A stretch of DNA of 64,000 nucleotides. Source: Streptomyces violascens. Its GTDB lineage: Bacteria > Actinomycetota > Actinomycetes > Streptomycetales > Streptomycetaceae. Both the position numbers and the translations under genes were made by a program. Below the pieces are notes generated by a model that made no database searches, was not told where the DNA came from, and was given only the letters and a program-made list of their open reading frames with translations. Where the stretch lies: assembly GCF_014649955.1 (NCBI RefSeq), contig NZ_BMUA01000031.1, positions 1 to 64,000 of the forward strand, written 5' to 3'. Shown here one piece after another: positions 16,924 through 25,005 of the stretch; within the stretch, counting starts at the first letter, position 1; each line of letters opens with the position of its first letter.

Positions 16924-17703
16924 CTACTTCACCGGTTTCGCGTAGTGGAGATCCACTGTGCCCGAGTAGGCGGCGAGAGTCATCGTCTTGTGCTCGTCGA
17001 CTTTCCAGCCGAGCCCGTAGGCCTTCACGTACAGCTGGTAGTTCTGGATCGCCTTGGAGGCGTTCAGCGCCCCGCGCAGCTTCCCGGTGTCCCCGACCGC
17101 CGTGATCTTGTACGGGGGCGAGTAGACGCGGCCCTGGAGGATCAGCGTGTTGCCGACGCAGCGCACCGCGCTGGTGGCGATCAGGCGCTGGTCCATGACC
17201 TGGATGCCCTGGGCGCCGCCCTGCCACAGCGCGTTGACGACGGCCTGCAGGTCCTGCTGGTGGATGACGAGGTCGTTGGCCTGCGGGGCGGGGTAGCCGG
17301 GGGCCGCGGTGGCGTTGGGCGGGGCGTCGTTGAGCGTGACGGTCAGGCCCCTGCCGGAGACCGGCGCGGTGCCGGAGGCGTCCTTGAGGCCGTTGAGGAG
17401 CTGGTCCTGGGCCTTGGTGGAGCCGTCGTCGCGCTGGGCGAGCGCGTCGACGTCGCCGCGCAGGGCCGCGGTGGAGTCGCCGAGTTCCTTGTTCTTGTGG
17501 TCGCGCTGCTTGATCAGGTCCGACAGCTTCAGGAGCGAGGCGTCGGTGCGGATGTTGGTGCCCTTGGCCGTGTTGAAGCTGGTGACGAAGATGAGGCCGG
17601 CGAGCGCGAACACGGCGGCGGAGAGCAGCCGTACGGGGCGGGCGCGCAGGCGGCGCCGGGGTTGCTCGGGGACCCGGTCGGGGGAGTCGGCAGAATTGCT
17701 CAA
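16924..17703 (-). CDS. DUF881 family membrane protein
   Basis: The 259-residue protein has a basic cytoplasmic N-terminus, one membrane helix (about 25-44, LLSAAVFALAGLIFVTSF), a coiled-coil-like stretch (about 60-90) and the extracytoplasmic DUF881 domain (GRGLTVTLNDAP, WQGGAQGIQVMDQRL, YSPPYKITAVG). DUF881 proteins are found next to division genes in Gram-positive bacteria, and here crgA is divergent from it. The start codon is TTG 17703 with AAGGAGATAAGGG upstream. No other start fits the membrane segment. Confidence 0.88.
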   Translation of the reverse strand: MSNSADSPDRVPEQPRRRLRARPVRLLSAAVFALAGLIFVTSFNTAKGTNIRTDASLLKLSDLIKQRDHKNKELGDSTAALRGDVDALAQRDDGSTKAQDQLLNGLKDASGTAPVSGRGLTVTLNDAPPNATAAPGYPAPQANDLVIHQQDLQAVVNALWQGGAQGIQVMDQRLIATSAVRCVGNTLILQGRVYSPPYKITAVGDTGKLRGALNASKAIQNYQLYVKAYGLGWKVDEHKTMTLAAYSGTVDLHYAKPVK

Positions 17704-17840
17704 CGTACCCTTATCTCCTTCGGCGCCACGGAAGCACTACGCTAACGGACGCTTGGGGGAGGCTTCCCCCGCAGTCCCGTCCCCCGGCGCCGCCACAGTT
17801 CCCTGCGCGGTCACGCAGCGCATCGACAGGAGAGTTCCTC

Positions 17841-18095
17841 GTGCCGAAGTCACGTATCCGCAAGAAGGCCGATTTCACGCCGCCGCCCGCGAAGCAGGCG
17901 ACCGCCATCAAACTGGGCAGCCGCGGCTGGGTGGCCCCGGTGATGCTGGCGTTCTTCCTCATCGGGCTCGCCTGGATCGTCCTCTTCTATGTGACCGAGG
18001 GAGACCTGCCGCTCAAGGCGCTCGGCAACTGGAACATCGTCGTCGGTTTCGGCTTCATCGCGGGCGGCTTCGGCGTTTCCACGCAGTGGAAGTAG
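17841..18095 (+). CDS. crgA: CrgA, cell division protein
   Basis: The 84-residue protein has a basic N-terminus (MPKSRIRKKADF) and two membrane helices (about 30-52 and 64-81), ending GFGVSTQWK, the standard CrgA form. CrgA coordinates growth and septation; in Streptomyces it affects FtsZ-ring timing during sporulation. GTG 17841 has AGGAGAG upstream. It reads away from the DUF881 gene with 137 bases between them. Confidence 0.97.
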   Translation: MPKSRIRKKADFTPPPAKQATAIKLGSRGWVAPVMLAFFLIGLAWIVLFYVTEGDLPLKALGNWNIVVGFGFIAGGFGVSTQWK

Positions 18096-18143
18096 CGCTG
18101 TTCGCATAGGGGCGGAAGCGGCGAAAGCAAGCTCTGCCCCCAG

Positions 18144-18344
18144 TTATCCACAGCGCTATCCACGGGGAGTGGATAACTCAGACGATCTGTGGATAACTTC
18201 CGGAAGGTTGACGCCGGTGTGACTGGTTCCGCCGGTCTCCCCATCCCATGCGCCCCTTGCCCCGCCTGGAAAGACCCAGGTCAGGAGCGAGGGGCGCAGG
18301 TGTTCCCCACCCGGTGCACAAGTTCGGGCACCCTCTGTGGACAA
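18144..18344. other. Cluster of DnaA boxes downstream of crgA
   Basis: The 277-base gap between crgA and the rhomboid gene holds TTATCCACA (18144-18152), CTATCCACG (18156-18164), AGTGGATAA (18168-18176), TGTGGATAA (18189-18197) and TGTGGACAA (18336-18344). Four are within 54 bases and in both orientations, as in oriC, though this is about 27 kb away. Crowding makes chance matches less likely than for single sites. Role unknown: DnaA titration or regulation of nearby genes. Confidence 0.55.
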
Positions 18345-18372
18345 CTCTGGGGAAAGCTCGTACCCGCTGTGG

Positions 18373-19260
18373 TCAGGTGAGCTGCGCGGTGCGGATCAGC
18401 ACCATGACGACCGACACCGCGAGCACCAGCGCACAGGTCCCCCACTGCACCACGCCGCGCCGCTCCGCCGGGGCATGGACCATGCCGATGCCGACCAGAA
18501 CACCGGCCACCAGACCGCCCACGTGCGCCTGCCAGGCGATGCCCGACCACGCGAACGTAATGATCAGGTTGACCACGAGCAGCCCGATGACCGGCCGCAT
18601 GTCGTACTTCATCCGCCGCATCAGCACCGCCATGGCACCGAACAGGCCGAAGATCGCCCCGGAGGCGCCGAGCGAGGGTTGGTCGCGGGCGGCGAGCAGA
18701 TACGTCAGTGCGCCGCCCGCCAGGCCCGACACGAAGTACAGCGCCAGATAGCGGGCGCGGCCGAGCGCCGCCTCCAGGGGGCCGCCGAGCCACCACAGGC
18801 TGAGCATGTTGAAGGCGATGTGGATGTAGCTGCCGTGCAGGAACATCGAGGTCAGGAGCCGGTACCACTGGCCCTCGGCCACGCCCTGCACGCCGTCGAA
18901 GCCCTGCACCGGCCATCCGCCCAGCAGGTAGAACGCGCCGGTGAACCGGAACCCGACGATTTGCTGCACCACGAACGCGGCGACGTTGATCCCGATGAGG
19001 ATCTTGGTGAACAGCTGCGGGTCGCCCGCCGCCAGGGTCCCGCCCGCCAGCGTGCGCGGCTGGTTCGCCGTACGGGCGTGGCCGGTGCCGGAGCCGGAGC
19101 GCACGCAGTCGGGGCACTGGAAGCCGACGGAGGCGCTGATCATGCACTCGGGGCAGATCGGGCGCTCGCAGCGGGCACAGCGGATGCCGGTGTGCACCCC
19201 CGGGTGCCGGTAGCAGCCGGGCAGGCCGGCCTGCCGCGCCTGGTCCTCTTCCTGGTTCAT
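18373..19260 (-). CDS. Rhomboid family intramembrane serine protease
   Basis: The 295-residue protein begins with a small Cys/His zinc-binding segment (CYRHPGVHTGIRCARC...CPEC...CPDC, about 16-52), then six membrane helices. It has the catalytic Ser in GASGAIFG and His in WQAHVGGLVAG, plus the helix-2 motif HIAFNMLSLWWLG. Rhomboids cleave membrane proteins within the bilayer; the substrate is unknown. The zinc-ribbon-plus-rhomboid layout is common in actinobacteria. It lies between crgA and ppiA as in other Streptomyces. Confidence 0.93.
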   Translation of the reverse strand: MNQEEDQARQAGLPGCYRHPGVHTGIRCARCERPICPECMISASVGFQCPDCVRSGSGTGHARTANQPRTLAGGTLAAGDPQLFTKILIGINVAAFVVQQIVGFRFTGAFYLLGGWPVQGFDGVQGVAEGQWYRLLTSMFLHGSYIHIAFNMLSLWWLGGPLEAALGRARYLALYFVSGLAGGALTYLLAARDQPSLGASGAIFGLFGAMAVLMRRMKYDMRPVIGLLVVNLIITFAWSGIAWQAHVGGLVAGVLVGIGMVHAPAERRGVVQWGTCALVLAVSVVMVLIRTAQLT

Positions 19261-19345
19261 CGGGCTCCCTCGTCCTCGTGCAGCAGCTCCGCCCCGCTCG
19301 TCATACGGACGGGCGGGGCGGAAAGGTTCCCTGCGGAGCCGGAGA

Positions 19346-19879
19346 TCAGCCTTCGCGGGTCTCCACGACGACCGACTCGATGACCACGTCGTTGACCGGG
19401 CGGTCGGTGCGCGAGTTGGTCTCGGTGGCCGCGATGGCGTCGACGACCTTGCGGCCGGCGTCGTTCGAGACCTCGCCGAAGATGGTGTGCTTGCGGGTCA
19501 GCCACGCGGTGGGCGACACGGTGATGAAGAACTGCGAGCCGTTGGTGGCCGGGCCGGCGTTGGCCATGGCAAGGAGGTACGGCTTGTCGAAGGCGAGGTC
19601 CGGGTGGAACTCGTCGGCGAATTCGTAGCCCGGGCCGCCGGTGCCGTTGCCCAGCGGGTCGCCGCCCTGGATCATGAAGCCGCTGATCACGCGGTGGAAG
19701 ACGGTGCCGTCGTACAGCCGGTCCGTGCTCTTCTGGCCGGTCGCCGGGTTCGTCCACTCGCGCTCGCCCTGGGCGAGCTCCACGAAGTTCTTGACCGTCT
19801 TGGGTGCGTGGTTCGGCAGGAGCCGAATCTCGATGTCGCCCTGGTTGGTCTTCAGGGTGGCGTAAAGCTGCTCGGCCAC
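19346..19879 (-). CDS. ppiA: Cyclophilin-type peptidyl-prolyl cis-trans isomerase
   Basis: This 177-residue single-domain cyclophilin catalyses proline isomerisation. Active-site elements are visible: FHRVISGFMIQGGDPLGNGTGG, the AMANAGPATNGSQFFIT stretch, and TIFGEVSNDAGRKVVDAI. There is no signal peptide, so it is probably cytoplasmic. GTG 19879 is preceded by AAGGAAGG. It is 85 bases downstream of no close partner on the same strand, so it is probably monocistronic. Confidence 0.95.
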   Translation of the reverse strand: MAEQLYATLKTNQGDIEIRLLPNHAPKTVKNFVELAQGEREWTNPATGQKSTDRLYDGTVFHRVISGFMIQGGDPLGNGTGGPGYEFADEFHPDLAFDKPYLLAMANAGPATNGSQFFITVSPTAWLTRKHTIFGEVSNDAGRKVVDAIAATETNSRTDRPVNDVVIESVVVETREG

Positions 19880-20185
19880 GATCTGCCTTCCTTAGAGGTC
19901 TGCACTGACGTCCCACGATCCTCGCACGGACCGCACCGGCGAACGGGAATTCGCCCGGTTACCGACAGATACCCGCTGAACGGTGCCGTACTGCCCGCAA
20001 CCGTGGCATTGTCGACCGCAAGCTCCCTCCAGCACTGCGCTCCGCCCCCGCGCTCCCAGGTGCTTCAAAAGACTCGCTGCCCACCCGGATGCCTGGGAGC
20101 ACATGCCGGGTACCCGCAGGACAGGCATGATTTCGAGATGGGTGGAAAGGCGACATACCGAACCGCCACCAAGGAGGAGGATCAC
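19880..20185. other. Intergenic region between divergent ppiA and DUF5324 genes
   Basis: These 306 bases must hold promoters for both divergent genes, but I see no convincing -10/-35 pair, hairpin or repeat. A strong AAGGAGGAGG at 20171 belongs to the DUF5324 gene. Confidence 0.4.
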
Positions 20186-20890
20186 GTGACCCGCATGGAG
20201 AGCGTGCGCGCCGCGACCGGAACGGCGAAGGAGAGCGTGCTGCACGCCGCGGAAGTGGTGGCGCCCTACGCCGACTCGGCCAGGCAGCAGGCCGCACAGT
20301 ATGCCCAGCACTACGCCCAGGAGGCGCGCGTACGTGTCGCGCCGAAGGTGTCGAAGGCAGCGGCGCAGGCCCGCACCCAGGCCCGGCAGCAGTACGACGT
20401 CCACCTCGCGCCGCGCGTCCCGTCCAGGGTGGACGAGGTGGCCCACCAGGCGGCGGAGCGCTCGCGCCGGGCCGCCCGGCAGGCCGCCGACTACGCCGCC
20501 CCGCGCGTGGAACAGGCGGTCGCCGCCGCCCAGCCGCTGCGCGAGGAGGCCATGGCACGCTCGGCGGCGGCGCTTGCCGCGCTGCGCGGGCAGGTGACGA
20601 CGCAGGAGATCGAGAAGCTCGCGCGCCGGCACCAGCGCCGGGCCAGGGCCGCCCGCGCCTGCAAGGGCCTCGTGATCCTCGGCATCCTCGCGGGCGGCAC
20701 GTTCGCCGCGTGGCGCTGGTGGGACAAGCAGGCCAACCCGGACTGGCTGGTCGAGCCCCCGGAGCCGACCGAGGTCACCGACCGCCCCCCGCTCACCTCC
20801 GTGGACGGCAGCACGACCGACGCCCTCGACCCCGAGGTCCAGGCCAAACAGGCCGCGGAAGAGGCGGCTGAGCGGGACGAGCGGCGCTGA
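20186..20890 (+). CDS. DUF5324 family protein (Streptomyces-type membrane protein)
   Basis: The 234-residue protein has an Ala-, Gln- and Arg-rich amphipathic first half (about 15-150) likely to form long helices, one membrane segment (about 160-178, CKGLVILGILAGGTFAAWRWW) and an acidic tail. The family is widespread in Streptomyces with no known function. GTG 20186 follows AAGGAGGAGG. The frame extends much further upstream but without homology. It marks the left edge of the accessory block. Confidence 0.8.
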   Translation: MTRMESVRAATGTAKESVLHAAEVVAPYADSARQQAAQYAQHYAQEARVRVAPKVSKAAAQARTQARQQYDVHLAPRVPSRVDEVAHQAAERSRRAARQAADYAAPRVEQAVAAAQPLREEAMARSAAALAALRGQVTTQEIEKLARRHQRRARAARACKGLVILGILAGGTFAAWRWWDKQANPDWLVEPPEPTEVTDRPPLTSVDGSTTDALDPEVQAKQAAEEAAERDERR

Positions 20891-20963
20891 CGAGCGGCGT
20901 TAGGCAACCGCACAGCCCCCGGGTGTCCGGCGGTCCCCTGAGACCGGCGGACACCCGTCGCTG

Positions 20964-21943
20964 TCAAGGGACGGCGACGGCCTCGTTCGGGGGAACCTCG
21001 CCGCGGGCGACCGCGAGCAGGTTCGCCACGGCCATGTCCGCCATCCTGCCGATCGCGTGCGTACTGAGATAGGCGCTGTGCGGCGTCACGAGGAGGCGCT
21101 CGGGCACGAAGGCGAGCAGACCGTGGGGGTCGTCGGCAGGGTCCGGGGTGGGCTCGATGTAGTAGCCGTCGATGGCGGCCCCGGCGATCCACCGCTCGGC
21201 GAGCGCCGTCCGCAGGGCGACCGGATCGAGCAGTTCCGCCGCGAGACGTTCACCAGGAAGCCGTCCGGGCCGAGCGCCCGCAACTGCTCGGCGCCCACGA
21301 CCGCGTCGTTCCCGCCCGGCTCGTACGCGAAGTTCAGGGACACCACGTCGGCGGCCGCGAACAGCTCGTCGAGGGAGCCGACGGCCCGGTAGGGGAGGGC
21401 GTCGAACTCGGGGCGGCGGCTGCGGTTCCAGTACACGATCTCGGTGCCGAACGCGGCGTGTGCCATGCGGGCGAGCTCGCGCCCGATGTGCCCCAGGCCC
21501 GCGATCCCCAGCCGGACGCTGCCGAGCGAGGGAGTGGCCCGCTCGCTCCAGCGGCCGGCGGCGACCCCGTCGACGGTCCGGGTGATCGAGCGGACCAGAT
21601 CGAGGGTCTGGGCAAGCGCGAATTCCGCGACGGCGAAGGCGTTGGCGTGCGGGGTATAGGTGAACCTGACCGGCGACGGGCCGTCGGGGATTTCCATGAA
21701 GGTCTTGAATCCAGTGCCCATGAAACAGGCGACCTCAAGACCGGGGAGCTGCTCCCAGGCCTTCGCCGACATGCGTTCCGACCCGCCGAGCACATATCCC
21801 CAGGCGCCTCTCAGGGCTTCTATCACCCCGGCTTCGTCCAGGTCTCCGGGAATGGTTTCGACGGTCAGTCCGCCGGCTTCGAGTGCGTGCCGCGCGGACC
21901 GGGGAAACGTCGCGCCGCTCACGACCACTCTGCGACCGCTCAT
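20964..21943 (-). pseudogene. D-isomer-specific 2-hydroxyacid dehydrogenase, interrupted by a one-base frameshift
   Basis: Reading from ATG 21943, residues 1-234 look like an NAD(P)-dependent 2-hydroxyacid dehydrogenase (HANAFAVAEFALAQTLDL; Rossmann motif GIAGLGHIGREL; DGFLVNVSR). At about 21240 the frame changes. The expected continuation, AELLDPVALRTALAER then IDGYYIEPTPDP and VTPHSAYLS with the catalytic Glu and His, follows intact in the next frame to TGA at 20964. One base appears missing in TTCCGCCGCGAG. Restored, the protein would be about 326 residues, a normal length. It may be a real inactivation or a sequencing error. Last gene of the operon, 18 bases after the flavin reductase. 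Confidence 0.8.
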
Positions 21944-21961
21944 GGTCAGCTCCTCATGTTC

Positions 21962-22486
21962 TCAACTCGCTGTGGAAAAGCCCCGCCGGTACCAGAGGAG
22001 GGGTTTGTCCGTGCCCTCTGCCACCAGGCCGGTCAGCTTGCCTATCACCAAGTGGTGGTCGCCGACCGGGACATGGCGTATCCGGGTACATCGGAATGCC
22101 GCGTTCGCTCCCGTCAGATACGGCAGCTCGGTTCCGGGCCAGGTGTCGAAGGCGAGGCCCTGAAATCGGTCGGCGCCGTGTTCGGCGAATGCGGTGGCCA
22201 CGCCGCGGTGCTGTTCACCGAGTACGTTGACGATGAATTCGCCCGCGCCGAGCAGCGCCTCGCGGCAGCTCGACCCGTTCGAGAGGCCGACAAGGACGAG
22301 CGGCGGGTCGAGCGAGACGGAGGTCACCGAGCTCGCCGTGAAGCCGCGCCGGCGCCCCTGCCCGTCCCGGGTGGTGACGACGGTCAGCGGCGCGGCCAGG
22401 TGCGACATCGCCTCGCGGAACGTCTCGCCGTCCACCGCGACGGGCGGCCCCGGCGGGGAAAGCGCAATTTTGGTCCGAGCGCTCAT
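21962..22486 (-). CDS. Flavin reductase (FMN-binding split-barrel)
   Basis: The 174-residue protein is a HpaC/SnaC-like NAD(P)H:flavin oxidoreductase that supplies reduced flavin to a partner monooxygenase. Family motifs: FREAMSHLAAPLTVVTT, GFTASSVTSVSLDPPLVLVGL, FIVNVLGEQH and GDHHLVIGKL near the end. ATG 22486 overlaps the MFS stop (ATGA). The obvious client is the SsuD-like monooxygenase two genes upstream. An alternative is that it supports another flavin enzyme elsewhere. Confidence 0.92.
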   Translation of the reverse strand: MSARTKIALSPPGPPVAVDGETFREAMSHLAAPLTVVTTRDGQGRRRGFTASSVTSVSLDPPLVLVGLSNGSSCREALLGAGEFIVNVLGEQHRGVATAFAEHGADRFQGLAFDTWPGTELPYLTGANAAFRCTRIRHVPVGDHHLVIGKLTGLVAEGTDKPLLWYRRGFSTAS

Positions 22487-23853
22487 GAACTCCCTCTCTC
22501 CGTAAGGTTTTCCAGGCTCCCCTGGGTTTCCAGGATGTCCGTACGGGTTTCTGTACGGGGTTCTTGGCGGAGTCGCTCGATGCGTTCTTCGCAGGCTTCC
22601 TCGCGAGTCTCGGAACCGGCTTCCTCGCGGGCCTGGATTTCGGCGAGCGCCCGCTCGAATCCCCGTATCGTCAGCGGCAGGAACACCACTCCGAAGATCA
22701 CGAGCAGAGCGGTGAGAACCACGACCAGGCCCTGCGGGCCCGCGGTTCCCACGACCGTCGCGATCAGAATGCCGCCGATCGGGAAGGAAAGGTCGTTGAT
22801 GATGAAGAACGACCCCATGACCTTTCCCAGATGCTCCCTCGGAATGACCTTCACACGCTGGGTCCGGTTGAACACATTGAAATACGCGTCGCCCACCAGC
22901 ATCACCACGAAGGCGACCGCGTAGACCGCGAACGACGAGGCAAGGCCGAGCAGGAGCAGGGCGCCGCACACCACCGTGAAGCCGATCACCCCGAGCATGC
23001 CGACCTCGAATCTCCTCAGCAGCAGAGGCGTGATCAGCAGATTGACCAGGCCCATGACGCCGACGCACATATTGAGCAGTGCGAACGAGGAATCCGGCGC
23101 CTTGAACACACCGGTGATCACAGCGGCATTCGCCGCGAGGACGGTCGAGACGACCAGGTTGATCGAGAAGTTGAAGCAGGCAAGCAGCAGTACGGGCCGG
23201 TTCCCGGTCAACAGCCGCCAGCCGAGCCGGAGTTCGGTGACGGCCTCCCGCGCGCTCCCCCCGCCCGCCCCGCCCTTCTCCGGCCCCCGGTGCGGCAGCG
23301 GCAGCCAGCAGGCCCCGGCCAGGGCGAACATCGCCGCCGCGAGAACGAGCAGCCAGACCTTGCCGAGGACGAGGACGGAGACCATCGCGAGGCCGGGGCC
23401 GAGAGCCATGGAGAGCAGCTCCATGTTCTGCACGACCGACTGCGTCCTCGCGAGGTCCTCGCCCTCGGCGACCTGCGGGACGACCTTCTCGACCGCCATG
23501 TGCACGGGAGCCATCAGAATGGAGAGCAGGGCCCCGTTCGCCATCAGGACGGCGGTCGACCAGGACGGCGTCACCAGGCACAGCACCGCGACGAGCCCGA
23601 GGGCGCCGGCCCGGGCGAGATTGGCGCGCCGGAAGAGCCGGACCCCGCCGTCACGGTCCGCGAGGAGCCCGGCCAACGGGAAGGCGACCAGATTGGGAAG
23701 CCATTCGAGCGCATAGGCGATGCCGAGCGTCGAGACCTCTTCGGTGTCCTGGAACAGGATCAACGGCACGGCGAACAGGACCAGTTGCTGAGCCATCAGA
23801 CCGGTCAGGACACCACCGGCGAACAGGGTCCGCCGCGTCCGGGGGCGCGCCAT
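22483..23853 (-). CDS. MFS transporter, probable exporter of the locus product
   Basis: The 456-residue protein has about 12 membrane helices and a cytoplasmic loop near the middle (HRGPEKGGAGGG). It resembles the MFS_3/enterobactin-exporter-like group often found as drug or siderophore exporters (LMAPVHMAVEKVVPQV, VGDAYFNVFNRTQRVKVIP). The final 50 residues are polar and Glu/Arg-rich. Start ATG 23853 overlaps the monooxygenase stop, and its own stop overlaps the reductase start, so it is tightly coupled to the enzymes. Export or self-protection is inferred from context. Confidence 0.9.
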   Translation of the reverse strand: MARPRTRRTLFAGGVLTGLMAQQLVLFAVPLILFQDTEEVSTLGIAYALEWLPNLVAFPLAGLLADRDGGVRLFRRANLARAGALGLVAVLCLVTPSWSTAVLMANGALLSILMAPVHMAVEKVVPQVAEGEDLARTQSVVQNMELLSMALGPGLAMVSVLVLGKVWLLVLAAAMFALAGACWLPLPHRGPEKGGAGGGSAREAVTELRLGWRLLTGNRPVLLLACFNFSINLVVSTVLAANAAVITGVFKAPDSSFALLNMCVGVMGLVNLLITPLLLRRFEVGMLGVIGFTVVCGALLLLGLASSFAVYAVAFVVMLVGDAYFNVFNRTQRVKVIPREHLGKVMGSFFIINDLSFPIGGILIATVVGTAGPQGLVVVLTALLVIFGVVFLPLTIRGFERALAEIQAREEAGSETREEACEERIERLRQEPRTETRTDILETQGSLENLTERGSS

Positions 23854-24950
23854 CAGCCGGTCGGCATGGACGCGCCGGCGGCCGGACTCGACGCCGCCTC
23901 CTTCTCCTCCAGCTCGCGCACCAGTGGCAGCACGCGGGTGAAGAAGTTCCGCATCTCGTCTCGGGCCGGCCAGCCCGAGAAGATGAACTCGCCGATACCG
24001 GCGGCCTTGTACTCCATGAGGTACGCGGCGACCTCCGCGTGGCTGCCGACCAGGCAGAGCGCCGGCCCGCCGCGATAGGCGACGGCGCCGGAATACAGAA
24101 CCTGCGACATCCAGCCGTGGCCCGCCTCGTCCGCGAGGCGGAAGGAGTTGTGCACGGCCTGGGAGTCGGCGGTCGCGACGAAGTCGGCGACCCACTTCTT
24201 GCGTTCCTCGGTGGCGCCGCTCATCACCTCGGCGAGTTCCGCGAGCGCCTCTTCGCGGGTGTCCCGGGTCAGCACCTGCATGCGCAGGCCGACACGGCCG
24301 CCCTGGGCGAGCACCGGCGCCGCCGACTTCGCGATCTCCTCGGGGGTGTCCGCGTACCGGAACCAGACGTCACCGTGGCGCACCGCGGTCCGCTGGGCGA
24401 CCCCGGAGGCGCCGCTGATGAGGATCTCGGGCCGGCCGCCTCCGTGGTAGCCGAGGCTCAGCTGGGCGTCCTTGAGCCGGTAGTGACTCCCCTCGTACGT
24501 CAGCGGGGTCTCACCGCGCCAGAAGGCGTGCAGGATCTCCAGGAACTCGTTCGCGCGCTCATAGCGGGCGTCGTGCGCCAGGAAGTCACCGTAGTAGGCC
24601 TGCTCGGCCGGGGAGATGCCCGCGATGACATTGAGCGAGATCCGGCCCTCGGACATCCACGAGAAGGTGTTGACGACCTGCGTGAACAGGGTCGGCGACA
24701 GCAGACCCGGGCGGTAGGCCAGGATGAACTTGAGCCGCCGTGTCTCGCGCATGAAGACGCCGATGATCGGCAGCGGGTCGGGCAGGTCGAAGCTCTGGGC
24801 CATCAGCAGCGAGTCGACCCCGAGCTCGTCGGCCTCGCGGGTGAACTCGATGGCGCCGTCCAGGTCGAGCACGTCGGACGCGTACTGCTGTGTGGACTTC
24901 TTCTGGCCGTCGTCCAGTGCCGAGCCCCAGTGAAACCTCAACTGACTCAT
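23853..24950 (-). CDS. LLM-class flavin-dependent monooxygenase (SsuD-like)
   Basis: The 365-residue TIM-barrel oxidoreductase uses reduced FMN and oxygen. It resembles alkanesulfonate monooxygenases in overall length and motifs: RFHWGSALDD, EADELGVDSLLMAQSFDLPDPLP, LKFILAYRPGLLSPTLFTQV, GRISLNVIAG and YHGGGRPEILISGASGVAQ. Such enzymes also N-hydroxylate or oxidise in secondary pathways. It sits 55 bases after the first ATP-grasp gene and overlaps the MFS gene. With the flavin reductase it forms a two-component oxygenase. Whether the substrate is a sulfonate or a pathway intermediate cannot be read from sequence. Confidence 0.9.
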   Translation of the reverse strand: MSQLRFHWGSALDDGQKKSTQQYASDVLDLDGAIEFTREADELGVDSLLMAQSFDLPDPLPIIGVFMRETRRLKFILAYRPGLLSPTLFTQVVNTFSWMSEGRISLNVIAGISPAEQAYYGDFLAHDARYERANEFLEILHAFWRGETPLTYEGSHYRLKDAQLSLGYHGGGRPEILISGASGVAQRTAVRHGDVWFRYADTPEEIAKSAAPVLAQGGRVGLRMQVLTRDTREEALAELAEVMSGATEERKKWVADFVATADSQAVHNSFRLADEAGHGWMSQVLYSGAVAYRGGPALCLVGSHAEVAAYLMEYKAAGIGEFIFSGWPARDEMRNFFTRVLPLVRELEEKEAASSPAAGASMPTG

Positions 24951-25005
24951 GTCGCGTCCTTAGCTGTCATCCGGTTGCCAAACACCGTTCGTCTCCGATT
25001 CCCGC

